Shown: in pieces, positions 46,445 through 57,707 of the stretch | Layout: each line of letters opens with the position of its first letter | Position numbering within the stretch: position 1 is the first letter of the stretch | Origin: Morinoia aosen | Lineage: Eukaryota > Arthropoda > Malacostraca > Amphipoda > Talitridae | Reading direction: 5' to 3' | DNA length: 64,000 nucleotides | NCBI GenBank assembly: GCA_030386875.1 | Contig: CM059571.1 | Location: 24,980,355-25,044,354 of the forward strand | Program-made: the position numbers and the translations under genes | Notes under the pieces: model-generated | What the model was told of the DNA's origin: nothing | The model's database searches: none | What the model saw: the letters and a program-made list of their open reading frames with translations, nothing else

Positions 46445-46981
46445 TACCATGTGCTATTCATCAGAAGAAACGATCTCTTGTATGATTTTAATGTGTTTTT
46501 TTGCACAGCCCTGCATGAGACTCGTGCTGTAATGAGTCGCCAGTTGAACATCCCGACGTTCTCGGTAATGACCCTCCATCCTTTTCAGGCCATGGTGCAA
46601 TCGTTCTCTCTGTTCATCACTTATGTCACCAAGATTTTCCGGGAACCAGTCCAATTGGAGGTAGTCCAATTGAAGAGGTTTTTTGAGTGTTATGCTCACT
46701 CTAGTGCCCAGTCACTGGAAATTAGATAACATATCCTCAACAAGTTTTCTGTAGTTAGCAGCCTTCTTGTTGCCAAGAAGCCCTCTAACAACAGCGGCAA
46801 ACTTGATGGGGTGCTCACTGCTCAACGCTTGGCTTGATCTACGCAATATATTCATTCCAAGGAATGCTTGAAAGGCTCGGTTTGTAAAGTTTATACATTG
46901 AAACGTTGCTCTTTTTTCATGTACTCGCCGCAAAAGAGAGACAGAGGTTGTAATTCTAATTTCATTTAAAAAGGAGACCAA
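46445..46981 (-). pseudogene. C-terminal fragment of a widespread arthropod mobile-element protein
   Basis: On the minus strand a frame runs from 46981 to 46445 with one internal stop near 46710. Before the stop it contains FAAVVRGLLGNKKAANYRKL and VEDMLSNF. After it come LDWFPENLGDISDEQRERLH and MEGHYRERRDVQLATHYSTS. I recognise the order 'FLGNxKxxNY...LVxxLL...FPENLGDxSDEQGERFHQD...MExRYQGRWD...MxADYCW' from many uncharacterised, repeat-derived arthropod proteins, but cannot name the family. The highly conserved ERFHQD is ERLHHG here and the final DYCW is HYSTS, both signs of decay. The plus-strand frame 46409-46729 is a shadow. Confidence 0.55.
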
Positions 46982-47265
46982 ATCGTTATATATAAGCGTT
47001 TCGATTTCAAAGGGTCATTATCAAAATTTAATGTAAAACAAAAAGATATATTATCAACAAAAATTTCAATTGCTTCCAAAGGACGATAAAAAATAAATGC
47101 TATCATTAATCTATTATACGGAAGAGATACATATAAAGCACATTTGGAATCTGTAGCTACCGTGACCTTTGGCTTATCGAACATTTTGTTTAAAAATTTT
47201 TAAAGAGTATATTCAAAAATATATTGAGGGTATCCATTGGTAGAAAAAAATGTCCTCAAATAATT
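46982..47265. other. Unassigned AT-rich sequence
   Basis: A 72-codon minus-strand frame (46966-47184) overlaps but shows no motif. It could be further upstream sequence of the preceding minus-strand fragment, though I see no support for that. Confidence 0.4.
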
Positions 47266-47268
47266 TAG

Positions 47269-47472
47269 TTCGTCGCAAAACTTATGATAGTTCCGTATAT
47301 TGGACCAACTTCTGATGAGCTAAAACAATCTTTAATTAGGAATTTGAGAAAATTTTATCCCCAACTCGATTTCAAGCTTGTTTTTTCGCAACAGTTTTCA
47401 AATAAAATCATTAATCTATTTGATCGTAGGGAATATTTCTCAACTCCCAGTCCGCTTATCCCTCATAAATAG
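47269..47472 (+). pseudogene. Penelope-like retroelement fragment (RT to GIY-YIG linker region)
   Basis: The frame reads VPYIGPTSDELKQSLIRNLR, then KFYPQLDFKLVF and INLFDRREYF. This resembles the segment between reverse transcriptase and the GIY-YIG endonuclease of Penelope-like elements ('LPYxGxxSxxLKxxL...FYPQxxxxxVFxxxxxIxxLFxxKDR'). The expected next part (a cysteine-rich CxxC and YIGxTxR) is not found. The frame ends after 62 codons. Only this conserved patch remains, so the call depends on one motif block. Confidence 0.45.
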
Positions 47473-47869
47473 TTTAATGTGTGTCTCTAGTACTTCTCTT
47501 TCTCTCCTAGTTTCAGATCAAATTTTGTTGATAAAGGCTCTTTTACTTCTGCGCGTGCATTTTTTATGACTTGTTCTTCTTTCAAATAAAGTGTTTACAA
47601 ACGAAATCATGTGCTTGCTCTGTCGTTCATTGTAAGCTCTGTTAAAAATAATCCTCAACATCCCTCATTCCAAATGGAACTGAAGTTTTTGGGAGAATTA
47701 AGGCTGCGACGTTTCCAATTGATACTCATTGCGTTCAGCAATCAAATATCTGTACTATGCAATTATATGCATACAGGTCAATTAAGTCGACAAATTTCAA
47801 AATTATGAAACAACCATTGTTCTGATAAGCCTGCTATCCATTTGTTCACACTTCTTACCCAACAAATTG

Positions 47870-48740
47870 TCTCCAATTACTCAAAATAATTTTGATGTTC
47901 CTCACGGATCGATTCTTTGCTACTGCTTCCCATTTTCAGTGATGATTTCCCTTCAATGCCTTCTAACACATGAATATGTATGAATAGATGTTCAAATTGC
48001 AATGACACGTTCTGTGGTGGAATGAGTGAAAACTTAAATTAGCGCTGAAAGTCCTTGAGCAGCCTGAAACCTAGGTATGACCAAAATAGTCTCTAACCAA
48101 ATGCAAACAAAACGCAAAGCATAATTTTTAGATCCACACAAGGAATGAAAAATGATCAAACCAGACTTTGACGGTGGTAGGACTCTATAGAATGACCATT
48201 TAGAAAAAGTGAAAAATGTAGGCTTTTGGATTCATTAAATTTGCCTTTCGAATCTCACATGGAAAAAACTTGCAACAAAATCAACAGATCCGTTGTTTTT
48301 TTTATCGTATAAAATGTATGCTCGCCGAAAATCTCGGCTATTAGCGTTTCAATCTTTAGTGTAATCGCATCTTGACTATCACAGCCTTGTCTTGCCTCGG
48401 CTATAGACAAGGTGTTATGCAAAGATAAATTCAAGAAAAGTGATCATTCATCCACTCTCCTAAATAAACTCAATTCAAGAAAGGTTCCTCACTGATAAAG
48501 CACAGTACGTACTCTTCTCTTTATATCTCCCTCATAACAATGCTGATATTATCCAATTCCTTCTACTCACCGTAACGAACCAGAAGCTGAATCAGAGAAA
48601 TGATGTCTCGGTGAACTACCGCTCATTTGACGTCGGGCAAAAAAGCTCTATCAACATCAGTCGCTTTATAGTGGAACAACCTTCCACAGAGTATAGAAAT
48701 CTCTCAAACAATGAAGAAATTTAAGACCAAAGTGCCGCAT
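47870..48740 (+). pseudogene. LINE remnant C: reverse transcriptase and tail
   Basis: Pieces occur in proper order across several frames. NNFDVPHGSILCY (about 47890) corresponds to 'GVPQGSILGP'. ALKVLEQPET followed by LTKCKQNA and FRSTQG-like sequence (about 48045-48140) fits the post-FADD 'KLxLNxxKTxxIIFxSTQ' region. MEKTCNKINRSVVFF (about 48260-48300) fits 'HIxxVCxKINRSxxxL'. SGKKALSTSVALYWNNLPQS with KKFKTKV (about 48630-48735) fits the terminal 'LWNxLPxxI...FKxxL' segment. Every part carries stops or frameshifts. No shared 3' tail with remnants A and B was seen, so it may belong to another family. Confidence 0.6.
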
Positions 48741-51700
48741 CATTTAGCGTATCGACAATAACTGGATGCTATCGGACATACTGAATTAATAGGTATGAAA
48801 GATTTTGCATATTACTCTATATATTGTTGAATTTGCACCCCAAAATCGTGGTAGTATGTATACCGATATGATGTGATCTCTCGCTTGCTAAGAAGTATTA
48901 TGTACATGTACGTTAAGCACTCAGAATAAAGTTTCTACGCATATAACTAAGATTTTTACTTTAAATGCTATATTTTTCTATTAGCAATCAATTAGCTAAG
49001 TTACTTCAAACATCTCTTTGTTGTATTATTATTGTCAAGCTCTTGTGTCAATATCTGTAAATAGTTCGAGAAAAAAGTTAATTATCAACTTATATGAATG
49101 ATGCTCTGTGGATATTTTATTTCCGCTCACCACGCTTTCAATAACTTTCATATCTGTTGCAGAACGCTATATAAGCTCATGCATCAATGTAAAAAGAGAA
49201 TATGTTTCTCCAGGCGTTCTTATTAATGAACACCGTCTTCCCTTTGGTGATCGGTATTTATAAGCTTTCCAGCGCGGGGTTAACTTACCGATGGAATGCT
49301 CTTAATATTTCTCCTCAATAATTCATTCTATTATTGGCATGGTTATTATTAAACAAATTATTGTTTTAATGCCAATTATGGACCTCTCTCATGAAATTTT
49401 CGGGAAATAAATGTTATCATAAACGTCATGTTTCAACTGTCTTGGAAATAAACTTCTTTTTCCTTTTTTATGAGAATATTGTTTATGTACGAAATATCAT
49501 GAATTTGTTGCGCGGCAAAACATGTTCTCCGAGCTAGTAACTAAGCATCACTTTGATACAAGCGCGCAAAAAAACAGTTTTTAATTTATGCCATGCCAAC
49601 CTCTGAACCTATTAGTTTAAGATGCAAAAATATTTATTTAAAGCCATTATACTATCGACATTATTCGGTGATATTGCAAAAGATTAAGCTCACATTGGAA
49701 TGTAAGTTGAGGCAATCAAAATCGCTTTTCATCAATGTGCCAATATGTTTTTTAACTTGTATTTATAAGTATTACCGAACATAGAATAACTCAACCATAG
49801 GAATAGACTTTCAGGTTTTTCTTTCAATCTTTTGGATATTATGATACTCACGTACGCTCATTCAGTGCGGGTCTTCATGTTTAGACATTTTAGAAACGTT
49901 CATTGGCAATATTTTTATACAAGTTCATTGGAAATGAACGTTTTTTCTCCGTTTTTTTTTCACCACATCAATTATTGTTCCCCAGCATGCATGTGAGCTG
50001 TCCAGTTTTGCTGTTCCTTCACTCGCATCTCGTGAAATGAGCCTTGCTCGTAGACACCAACGTTGTTCACAACGAAACGTACAAGATGCTGTAAGTTAAG
50101 AAGTAATTCTCCAACAAATTTGTAATGGGCTGAACTTATTTTCAATTGAATTTGCAATTGAGCAAATTAAACTTAAAATATGAGTTAAAATATTGAAGGG
50201 ATCTACATGCTGATCATTAGTCGTACTTAGATTATGGTAGGATTTCAGTTGAAGAATGTCGGTCAAGTTTAGTGCGTGGAACTTCTAGGTTTCTATTCAC
50301 ATTTACATTACTTCTGTTGCAGTCCCAGAATGTCAACTCCTTCGTCAACATTTTGTCCGCACCAAGCCTCATGATTTGTACGCAAGCACTCGGTGGGATG
50401 GGAAATTTGGGTGCGTCATTAAGGCGTAATTACTGTATTTATTGGAATATGAGTTTGAGAGAAACTGGCAGGTAATGCTGTGTTCGCAGCTTGGAAATGA
50501 ATCCAACTCATTGCTATCGAAATCAGTATAACTTCATTTTGCGTAAAAACATATTTTTGCATAACATTTTCTCTGTTTCAAGTAACCTGACAAATTTCGA
50601 TGAACGCGATTGTTCACATTGCTGAGCTCATCCCTTAATAGGGCAGTATTGTACAAACAAAAGCCTCAGAATATTTTTCAAAAGAAGTCGCTTTTATTCT
50701 CAATGGCGACTACCCTAGATGCGCAGACACAACCATGTACACTGTGCAGCTACAGATGCAACAAGCACTGAAAAGTTCCTCTTTTGTACTCTATGAAAAG
50801 AAACGGAAGTTGCTTTTTACTCCATGTGCATGTTGAGCCAAAGCGACTGGCCTGCAGCGGAGAGACGGTTTCGATTTCATCATGGAATGCAGGATCCGTT
50901 CCAGAATTGCTCAGCCATGCAGACCAGTTCCAGCTCTGCTTAAAATTGTATCCCTCTATCGGCAAACTTTGTTCATTTGAAACAATGGTTGTCTGAATAA
51001 AAGATCATCAATTTCAATTCCCTCTTGTGTAATTTATTGGGGCGAGCGAGGTTCTGAGAAGTAATACACTCATGTTTCAGTGAGGTCCTGAAATATTGCA
51101 CAGCTGCTGCGGTTAATAGAACGTGATGAAGTACTATTAGCCTTACGATTTAGTGCTCCAGAACACGGTTTCACTCATATTTGTTCATTTTAAAATTTGG
51201 CATACGTGCGGGAATTAAAAACTAAAAAGTAGTAATATAAATTATTTTTCTCGTTCTTACCATTATGCAATGTTCTTTGTGTAGTGGGGTTTGCTTAAAC
51301 GAAAAGGGCACTCCTTTAACTATCAAATAGACATATCAGCTTTAATTATACTAGTTTAGGTGCACTGACATTCGAGTAATACTAACAAATTAACTTGATT
51401 CGCTGCAGGTCTTGATACTCACAGTGCGGTCAATTTAAAATTTGAAAGGATGATTTGAGTAGTTATTCTGCACATATCCACATATTCTGCCCTCTCTTGA
51501 AATAAGATTTTAATTGTAAGATTGTTTTAAGTGAGATTAATCTAAAATATTTCATTCCACGCGAGGTATTAAAGCACAGGACTATGGAACATATGGTGTG
51601 GCAATTTACTCGAAGTCGCAAGCAAGCTCAAGGCAGAAACTCTTAATTAAGGATAGTGCTTCGAGCTCTCACGATTTTTAACTCCTGTTCAGCAATTTCA

Positions 51701-53309
51701 CCGAGTTGAAGCTAAGCACTGTATTGTCTGTGGCTGTTCTGCTTCGTCAAGAGAAAAACTTGTCAGGAAAGCGTGTTTACGTTAAGTCTCTGAGTACAGC
51801 GACAACGCTACTTGAGTCTGAATAGTGGGGTCGATACTTGTATGATCTAATGCTAATTTGATTAACTGAATAATAATCATTTTATAAATCAAATACGTCT
51901 AACTTTTTTGATGCGTATTTGTACTGAAGATTTTCGTTTCTGCATTTTTGTTTAATCAGATGCTGCACTCCTAACGTAAGATACGACGAAATTGTCATTT
52001 AATCCTGACAGCCGTGATGTCCTCGTGTAGTTCACTTCAAGGTATCCTAACATTCAATACATGACGGCCTCACATACCAGCTCAGAAAATTTCAAGTGGA
52101 CAATCGTCTCCTTCAAACACGCAGTTCAACAATGATTATAATCTTTCATTCGTTTTATATAAAGGAGAGCATTCATTGTCGATTAAAGTCAATTGCTTCT
52201 TTCTTTCTTCATCAGTTTCCTTTAAAAAATTACAGAACACTCCCTCTACTAATGCAATGAGCGTAATGACTCGATGGGTTATTTCCGCCAGTCATTGCTT
52301 CTCCTGTGCGCTGCATGAGAAGTCTCGCAATTCCCTCGCCCGCACAGACGGTCGCATTGGGCCTGATTGAGAGAGCTGTCGCTCTAGCTGTAGCAGTCTT
52401 GTTGAATTTTTGAATTTTGCAATTTTTGTCGTCTCATTAATTGCTTCTGAGCCCCTGCTACCGCATTTTTCAAAGTGGTGATATTGTTAGTTATGTTGCG
52501 AATCTAAAACTAAATACCAGAGCGTACTTTGAATAGTCAGGTATATAATGATGTTGCCGGCAGTCGGCTGTTCCACGAACAATATGTTCAGAAATACATT
52601 CTAGATAACAGACAAAAGCATTGAGTGAAAAAACGTCATGATTTCTGTTATTACTGAGTCCACCTTGTTCCGAAGCACTGCGCACCCGTTTTTTCATTTC
52701 ATGAATTGTATTTCAAGACTTTGAGTTGCATGGTGTATGCCTACATAACAATGCGCTGCTTCCTTTTGCTCGGTAACTTTGAATTGAATGCATCTCTTAC
52801 TGCGTAATTTTCTTTGAAATATCAGAACACAATAGCATCTCAAGCGCATGGTAATTTTCGTGCATAGGTTCTTCGTATTTTACTGTATATTTTAACTCGT
52901 CATTTCTTATTATTTCGACTACAAAACGGGTTAAAATATTTCAATTCGAAGGTTATGGACATAGTTTGTTTCTCCCTCCGTATGTCTATGAACAATGCAC
53001 ACTTGCTGCGTTTAAGATGTGTTGCAAGGGTCCGTGCATCTTTTAAAAAATAACTCAAATAAAAAGTAAAATAATAAAATAAATAATTTGAGTTGAAAAT
53101 AACTCAAATCAGTTCACATTTATCACAAATTGCCCACATTAATACTCTTTAGGAAATGCTGCTAGAGTGAAGGTTGATCATCTCTGTGTGATTTTTTTAC
53201 TTTTTAATTTGTTTCTTGCAGAGTAGTATTCTCTTTATTTTTTATCTTTACTTTTTGATATTTTAATATTTTTTCTACATTGTATATTAATTACTGTAAG
53301 TCCACTTTA
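48741..53309. other. Unassigned, 4.6 kb
   Basis: No gene recognised. The frame at 50784-50996 (plus) ends at a TGAATAAAAG that resembles a polyadenylation signal, but it has no domain and an overlapping minus frame is equally open. 52240-52480 is GC-richer and contains TCATTAATTGC. A short AACTCAAAT...ATTTGAGTT hairpin lies near 53052-53095. Confidence 0.4.
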
Positions 53310-54096
53310 ATGGCTGATCATACTAATATATTTGATGATATTGATTCAGATCTCAAACATTTGAATACAGTGTATCCAATGTATCCGAACCTAAATGAAA
53401 CTAGAAACCGTGAATATATTGAAGTTCAGTAATTTAATGAACCAATGTGAACAAAATGCACTAATTTTTCACTGATGTGTTGGAACTGTAGGTCACTCTA
53501 TCGAAAAATGACTGAAATTATTTGTACTATCACTGAGCTAAATTGTAACTTTGACGTTCTTAGCTTCACAGAATGTTGGCCAGATGACTCAACTAAAGAC
53601 ATGATTCAAATGCAGAACTATTACAGCCACCCCTCATAACGCAATTGTAATAAACGCGGCGGAGGCTTCAGTACGTTCTTATCTAAACACATTGATTCAA
53701 GAATCATTGCAAGTGCAACTATGAATCGCGAATATATCGAAATGCTAGTGATAGTACTGACGAAAAATTGGTCAACGTATTATACTCAGAACGGTGTATA
53801 GGCCTCCGACAGCCTGTCCAGTATTTTTCCTGTCTGGTGTAATTATCTTTTACAATGACATAATAATCTACGGTGACTTCAATTACGACCTTTTTAAACA
53901 TGAACGCTGCGAAAAAATCTCAAATTTCATGCAAGTCTTTCCGTCGAGATCTTTACATTCGGTCATCACGAAGCCAACACGTGTCTCACTAGAATCTGCT
54001 ACGCTGCTCAATAATATCATGATAGATCCAACTGATTTTCTTTCAGGAAGAATAACTTCTGACTTATTCGATCATTTCCCCTATGTTTCTTATTAA
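53310..54096 (+). pseudogene. LINE A ORF2 N-terminus and APE endonuclease
   Basis: Motifs are found in the order of APE endonucleases: MCWNCRSLYRKM (about 53470, cf. 'LNxRSLxxK'), LSFTECWPDD (about 53562, carrying the metal-binding Glu), RGGGFSTFLSK (about 53660), YRPP (about 53797), IYGDFNYDLF (about 53870, the GDFN box), KPTRVSLESAT (about 53970) and FDHFP (about 54068, cf. 'SDHxP'). The last 100 codons (53794-54096) are one open frame and the earlier parts are in other frames with stops. In active elements this domain nicks the target DNA to prime reverse transcription. Here the reading frame is broken at least three times. Confidence 0.8.
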
Positions 54097-54839
54097 GAAA
54101 AATGTCTGTATTACTTGCACCAAGCAGCAGACTGGAACTTAATCATACCGTTGCGTAAATAAACTTAGTGTGGGAACGATGCGCATTGTTCTAGAAGAAT
54201 TAATGCTGACATTGGACATCTATAACAACACAACAATGCTGCAATGAGCATTGATGAAGCATTACCAAACTTGAATTAAATTTTATCGACTGCATATAAT
54301 CAATGTTGTCTGATCATCACTCATATATTTACACCAAAAAACAGAAAAAGCCCTGGATTACTGATGATATCGTTATCAATACAAAAATACGTCAAGCGTA
54401 TAGATAGCTCTACTCTGAGAAATTCTAATATTTAAGAAAATGTATGGCAGATTCAGGTATTGTGAGTCAAGTCGAATAAGGAGATAGAAAAATCTGCTTT
54501 CCGCTAAAGTTCACTCAATTTAAAAATATTATGTAAAAAAACCAGGCGCCAGCTAAATTCTTGCTGTAAACCGAATAATAGTGCTCCAAAAACAATCGAG
54601 CCCATTGTTCACGATAATGTAAAGTATCAAGAAAAGAAATATGTTGCAACTGAGTTCAACAACTTCTTTGTAAACGCAAGAAAAAATTTAGTTGAGTGTA
54701 TTTCTAGTCAACCTAGTGATCGCTTGGAATACATGGATCATGTCCATGAACACAAATTTTTTTCGGTACGCTTACTTACTCTTCCAATATAACTGCGAGC
54801 AAAAGCAACTTAAATGATAAATCAAGTTTATTACAAACA

Positions 54840-55520
54840 TTCTCGGCCAAAGTACTGAACATTATAGCTAACATAATGGCACCGTTCATTTCCAATCTCA
54901 TTAACCAGTCGCTTTTCCTAGGTATTTTTCCGAATTCTCTCAAAATTGCCAGAGTATCCCCTATTTTCAAAGTAGGTGCAAAAACTTGCTTTAAAAATTA
55001 TAAACCTATCTTTTCATTGCCGATTATTAGCAAATTGTCGCGAAAATGTGTGTTAAAAGTGTTTTCTTATTTTGAACAAAAATCATTTCTCTACGATGAA
55101 CAATATACGTTTTGTTCGAAAAAATCTACAGCGCTGGCTGTATTAGATCATTTACAATACCTTTATTCAAATATTGATGAATGAAAGCTTGTTCTCTCCA
55201 TGTTTCTTGAATTTTGAAAAGAATTCAATTATGTGGACAATAACATTTTACTCTCGAAACTCCACTGTAATGGCATCAGAGAAGTTGCACATGATGGGTT
55301 CAATTCATACCTAACAAATCGGAATCAATATGCTGCCATCGCCAATGCACAATTGGAACTAATGTCTGTTAGCCATGGAGTTCCACAAGGGTCTGTCCTT
55401 GGGCTTATCGTTTTTTTAATGTTTATCAACTATATAGTAAAATCTCCGCTATTTTTGAAATTCCTTCTTTTGACCGACGACTTTCTACTTCTTAGTGAAA
55501 ATCTCATTCTAATTGCTTAG
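54840..55520 (+). pseudogene. LINE A reverse transcriptase
   Basis: Two open stretches cover most of the fingers and palm. 54876-55184 contains LGIFPNSLKIARVSPIFKVG, NYKPIFSLPIISKL and FCSKKSTALAVLDHL (cf. 'GIFPxxLKxAxVxPIxKxGxxxxxxNYRPISxLPxxSKxxEK...GFRxxxST'). 55233-55520 contains ILLSKLHCNGIREVA, SYLTNRNQY, SHGVPQGSVLGL and LLTDDFLLLSE (cf. FADD). Between them the palm A motif reads FLEF, stop, KEF where FLDFSKAFD is expected, so the first catalytic Asp has become Glu and the frame is stopped. The catalytic box keeps the DD pair but has T in place of A. Confidence 0.88.
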
Positions 55521-55539
55521 AGTATAAATCACGAGCTGT

Positions 55540-56310
55540 GAAAGGTTTCAATGTTGCTAAAAGCTGAAAGAATACGCCAAAATATTGATAAGACGAAATA
55601 CTTTATATATATTCTCATATAAGAGAAATGTCTCTCTTCCAGGCATTAAGATTGGTGATGGTGAAATAGAAGAAACCAACCCCGTAAGTAGGCCAGTAAG
55701 TTCGTAGTAAGTTCGTAGGCATTATAATAGATAAACATTTGATCTCAAGAAAGCATATTTCACATATCAGTACTAAATTATCAAAATCCGTTTGAATCCT
55801 CAATGGCATGAAAAATACATCATCTGGAGAAGCTTTAAAATTACTTTATCAAACGCGCATTTCACAATATTTGCAATACGGAATAGAAGCATGGCACGGA
55901 ACGGATAAAAATAAAACTAATTTACCCATTAAGCTGAAAAAGAACCATTAGAGTGAGTGGTAAGAAAATTGGAATTTATTTCTCACAGGAATGATCCATT
56001 CAAAAGTTTAAAAATACCTCAGCATCTGGACCTCCACAAGCTCTCCAAATGTAATTTCATGTATAAAACAGTGACTAATGTTGGCGACAGAGACCTCAAA
56101 TAATTATTGACCACAAAAACTGTCCATCATGGTCATTTAACCCGAAATAGAAGGAACTCCATACTTCCTTTTAATTCAAAAGCTCGGTCACAACACACAA
56201 CACAGTATCCTCTTCATTGGAACTAAGACTTGGAATTCAATCCCTGATGATATCCGTGGAAAAAGTTCATACAAAGCTTTCAAAACGAATCTTTAATCCC
56301 TCTTTCTATC
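55540..56310 (+). pseudogene. LINE A C-terminal domain
   Basis: Frames interrupted by stops carry HISHISTKLSKS (about 55760), LLYQTRISQYLQYGIEAWHG (about 55840-55900), LKIPQHLDLHKL-like text (about 56020) and IPDDIRGKSSYKAFKTNL (about 56240-56295). This is the usual 'H...KLxKxxGxLxxLR...LYxSxxxPHLxYGIxxWG...LPxxIR...SFKxxLK' ending of APE LINE ORF2. The final stop follows FKTNL at about 56297. Confidence 0.75.
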
Positions 56311-56650
56311 GTAATATTGATCAAATAAGATAATCAATTGCAATTTTTCTGCCATATGACTCATCTTGACAGAATAATTTGCCATGATAAATGTCAAAGA
56401 TATTAAGTCTGTTCTCAAGCCCTTACTTTAATTTACAGTTCACATTTAGCCGATATAACTATTATGGTAATATTAAGCATCGAATCTTGACTAAGCCAAT
56501 TCATTGATCAGTCCTATGCGCAACTAGGCTAATTGAATTAGAGTTATCACAATTGTTTGTACACCTTAGAACAGCATTGATGGTTGGATGCCCTAGAAGT
56601 CGCTGAACTTATTCAAGCCCACAAGTAGCTATACTCAAATATATCCTTTG
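56311..56650 (+). repeat. LINE A 3' untranslated tail
   Basis: The segment 56582-56625 matches 37363-37407 closely (GGATGCC, TAGAAGTC, CTGAACTTA, CCAC.AGTAG blocks). It therefore defines a shared family tail. The exact 3' end is not clear. Confidence 0.6.
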
Positions 56651-57284
56651 TACAAGACTTGAGAAACAATCTACTGCTGAATCGCTTGTTGTAAACCAAT
56701 TTAATTTTTTTGAACTACGACGTATTAATTCTCAAAAAACAAGTGCGTCTATGTTGGCAATGAGGTCCATTAAATGATTCAACTCGTTTTTGAAGTAATA
56801 AGAATGCAGCTCAATTCCACGTCCTATCCTGATCTTTTTCTTTCGAATAGTTTCGTTTAAGAAGTATATTTCATCAAAAAATCCATGCTTGGGTAAAACG
56901 TAATTCTCAGGCCGGGTTGGGCTTGAATAAAATCATTGCGTTCGCTGACGTAAGTTCCAAAGATATACGTCAACGAAAATAAAATTCCTTTTTTACCCTT
57001 GAAATTGAAGTGATTTTCACTGCGCTGCCCCCATTTGAGCTTCATCACTCATTCAACATCTCCAAGTTTCAAAATTTTTTCCCCAGGATCCTGGTTTGCA
57101 TTTCCTACTTTTTGTATGTCGAATGTTTTCAGCAAAATCTTTACTCTGCTTTCCATCATAATTTTTACCTTCTGAGTTCTCGGTTTTAATTTCCGCTTTC
57201 ACAGCTGGTGTTGGTTTTTGCCTTTCAACTCTTAGTTTGAAGGCCGAGCGGCCTCATCAAGGCAGTTAATATTTCAAGAGAAAT
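56651..57284. other. Unassigned sequence
   Basis: No gene recognised. A pyrimidine-rich stretch ends in CTCTTAG at about 57228-57234 and looks like a splice acceptor ahead of the 140-codon frame. Confidence 0.4.
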
Positions 57285-57707
57285 ATGAAGACTGCAGCAA
57301 CTTTTGCAGCCATAAAGTATTCTTACGCGATAAAAGCTCCGTGCTTTTCCAAAGAATACGCTTCGCTGCTGAAAAAGATTACAGAAATAAACGCCTGCAA
57401 TAAATACTCGAAGTTAGAACTTCATGACGCAGAAAAAAATTTTTTACTTGCTTTTTTAGTTCTTGGAAGTTACTTGAGTGAAGCTCACTCGTGCCACTTT
57501 AGATTTCTTTTGCGAGCACGACGATCAAAGCTGGCTACCCAGATGCCGTTTCAATGGTGCACACAGAACACAATGGACACTCCAATGGGGTTGTGGCTTG
57601 TTTATTCCAACACAAAGTTTGTATCAAGTTTTTTGAGTCCTAAGTTCAATAGAAAGGATTTCCGTGTCGGTCTTTGTGAGAGAATGAGAGGCAAAACGCA
57701 GGGCTAA
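57285..57707 (+). CDS. Hypothetical 140-aa open frame (longest ATG frame in the window)
   Basis: The frame starts with a true ATG and contains no recognised domain, signal peptide or clear membrane segment. Composition is mixed: lysine-rich in the first half, arginine-rich near HFRFLLRARRSK and again at the C-terminus. A polypyrimidine tract and AG acceptor-like site lie about 50 bp upstream, and no convincing donor follows. In AT-rich DNA of this size one frame of this length can arise by chance, so I treat it as doubtful. Confidence 0.15.
   Translation: MKTAATFAAIKYSYAIKAPCFSKEYASLLKKITEINACNKYSKLELHDAEKNFLLAFLVLGSYLSEAHSCHFRFLLRARRSKLATQMPFQWCTQNTMDTPMGLWLVYSNTKFVSSFLSPKFNRKDFRVGLCERMRGKTQG

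Larger units (their letters stand above)
53310..56650 (+). mobile_element. LINE A: near full-length, inactive non-LTR retrotransposon
   Basis: About 3.3 kb hold, in order, a putative ORF2 start (ATG at 53310), an APE-type endonuclease, a reverse transcriptase, the C-terminal LINE domain and a 3' tail. The organisation and motifs fit the broad CR1/L2/Jockey-type APE LINEs. A finer family would be a guess. The tail at 56582-56625 (GGATGCCCTAGAAGTCGCTG and on) is shared with remnant B at 37363-37407, so both are one family. Stops and frameshifts in every domain make it dead. No clear poly(A) or target duplication was identified. Confidence 0.82.

Noticed and set aside
46409..46729. 106-codon plus-strand frame
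   Set aside because: It lies antisense to the better supported minus-strand element fragment and has no motif of its own.
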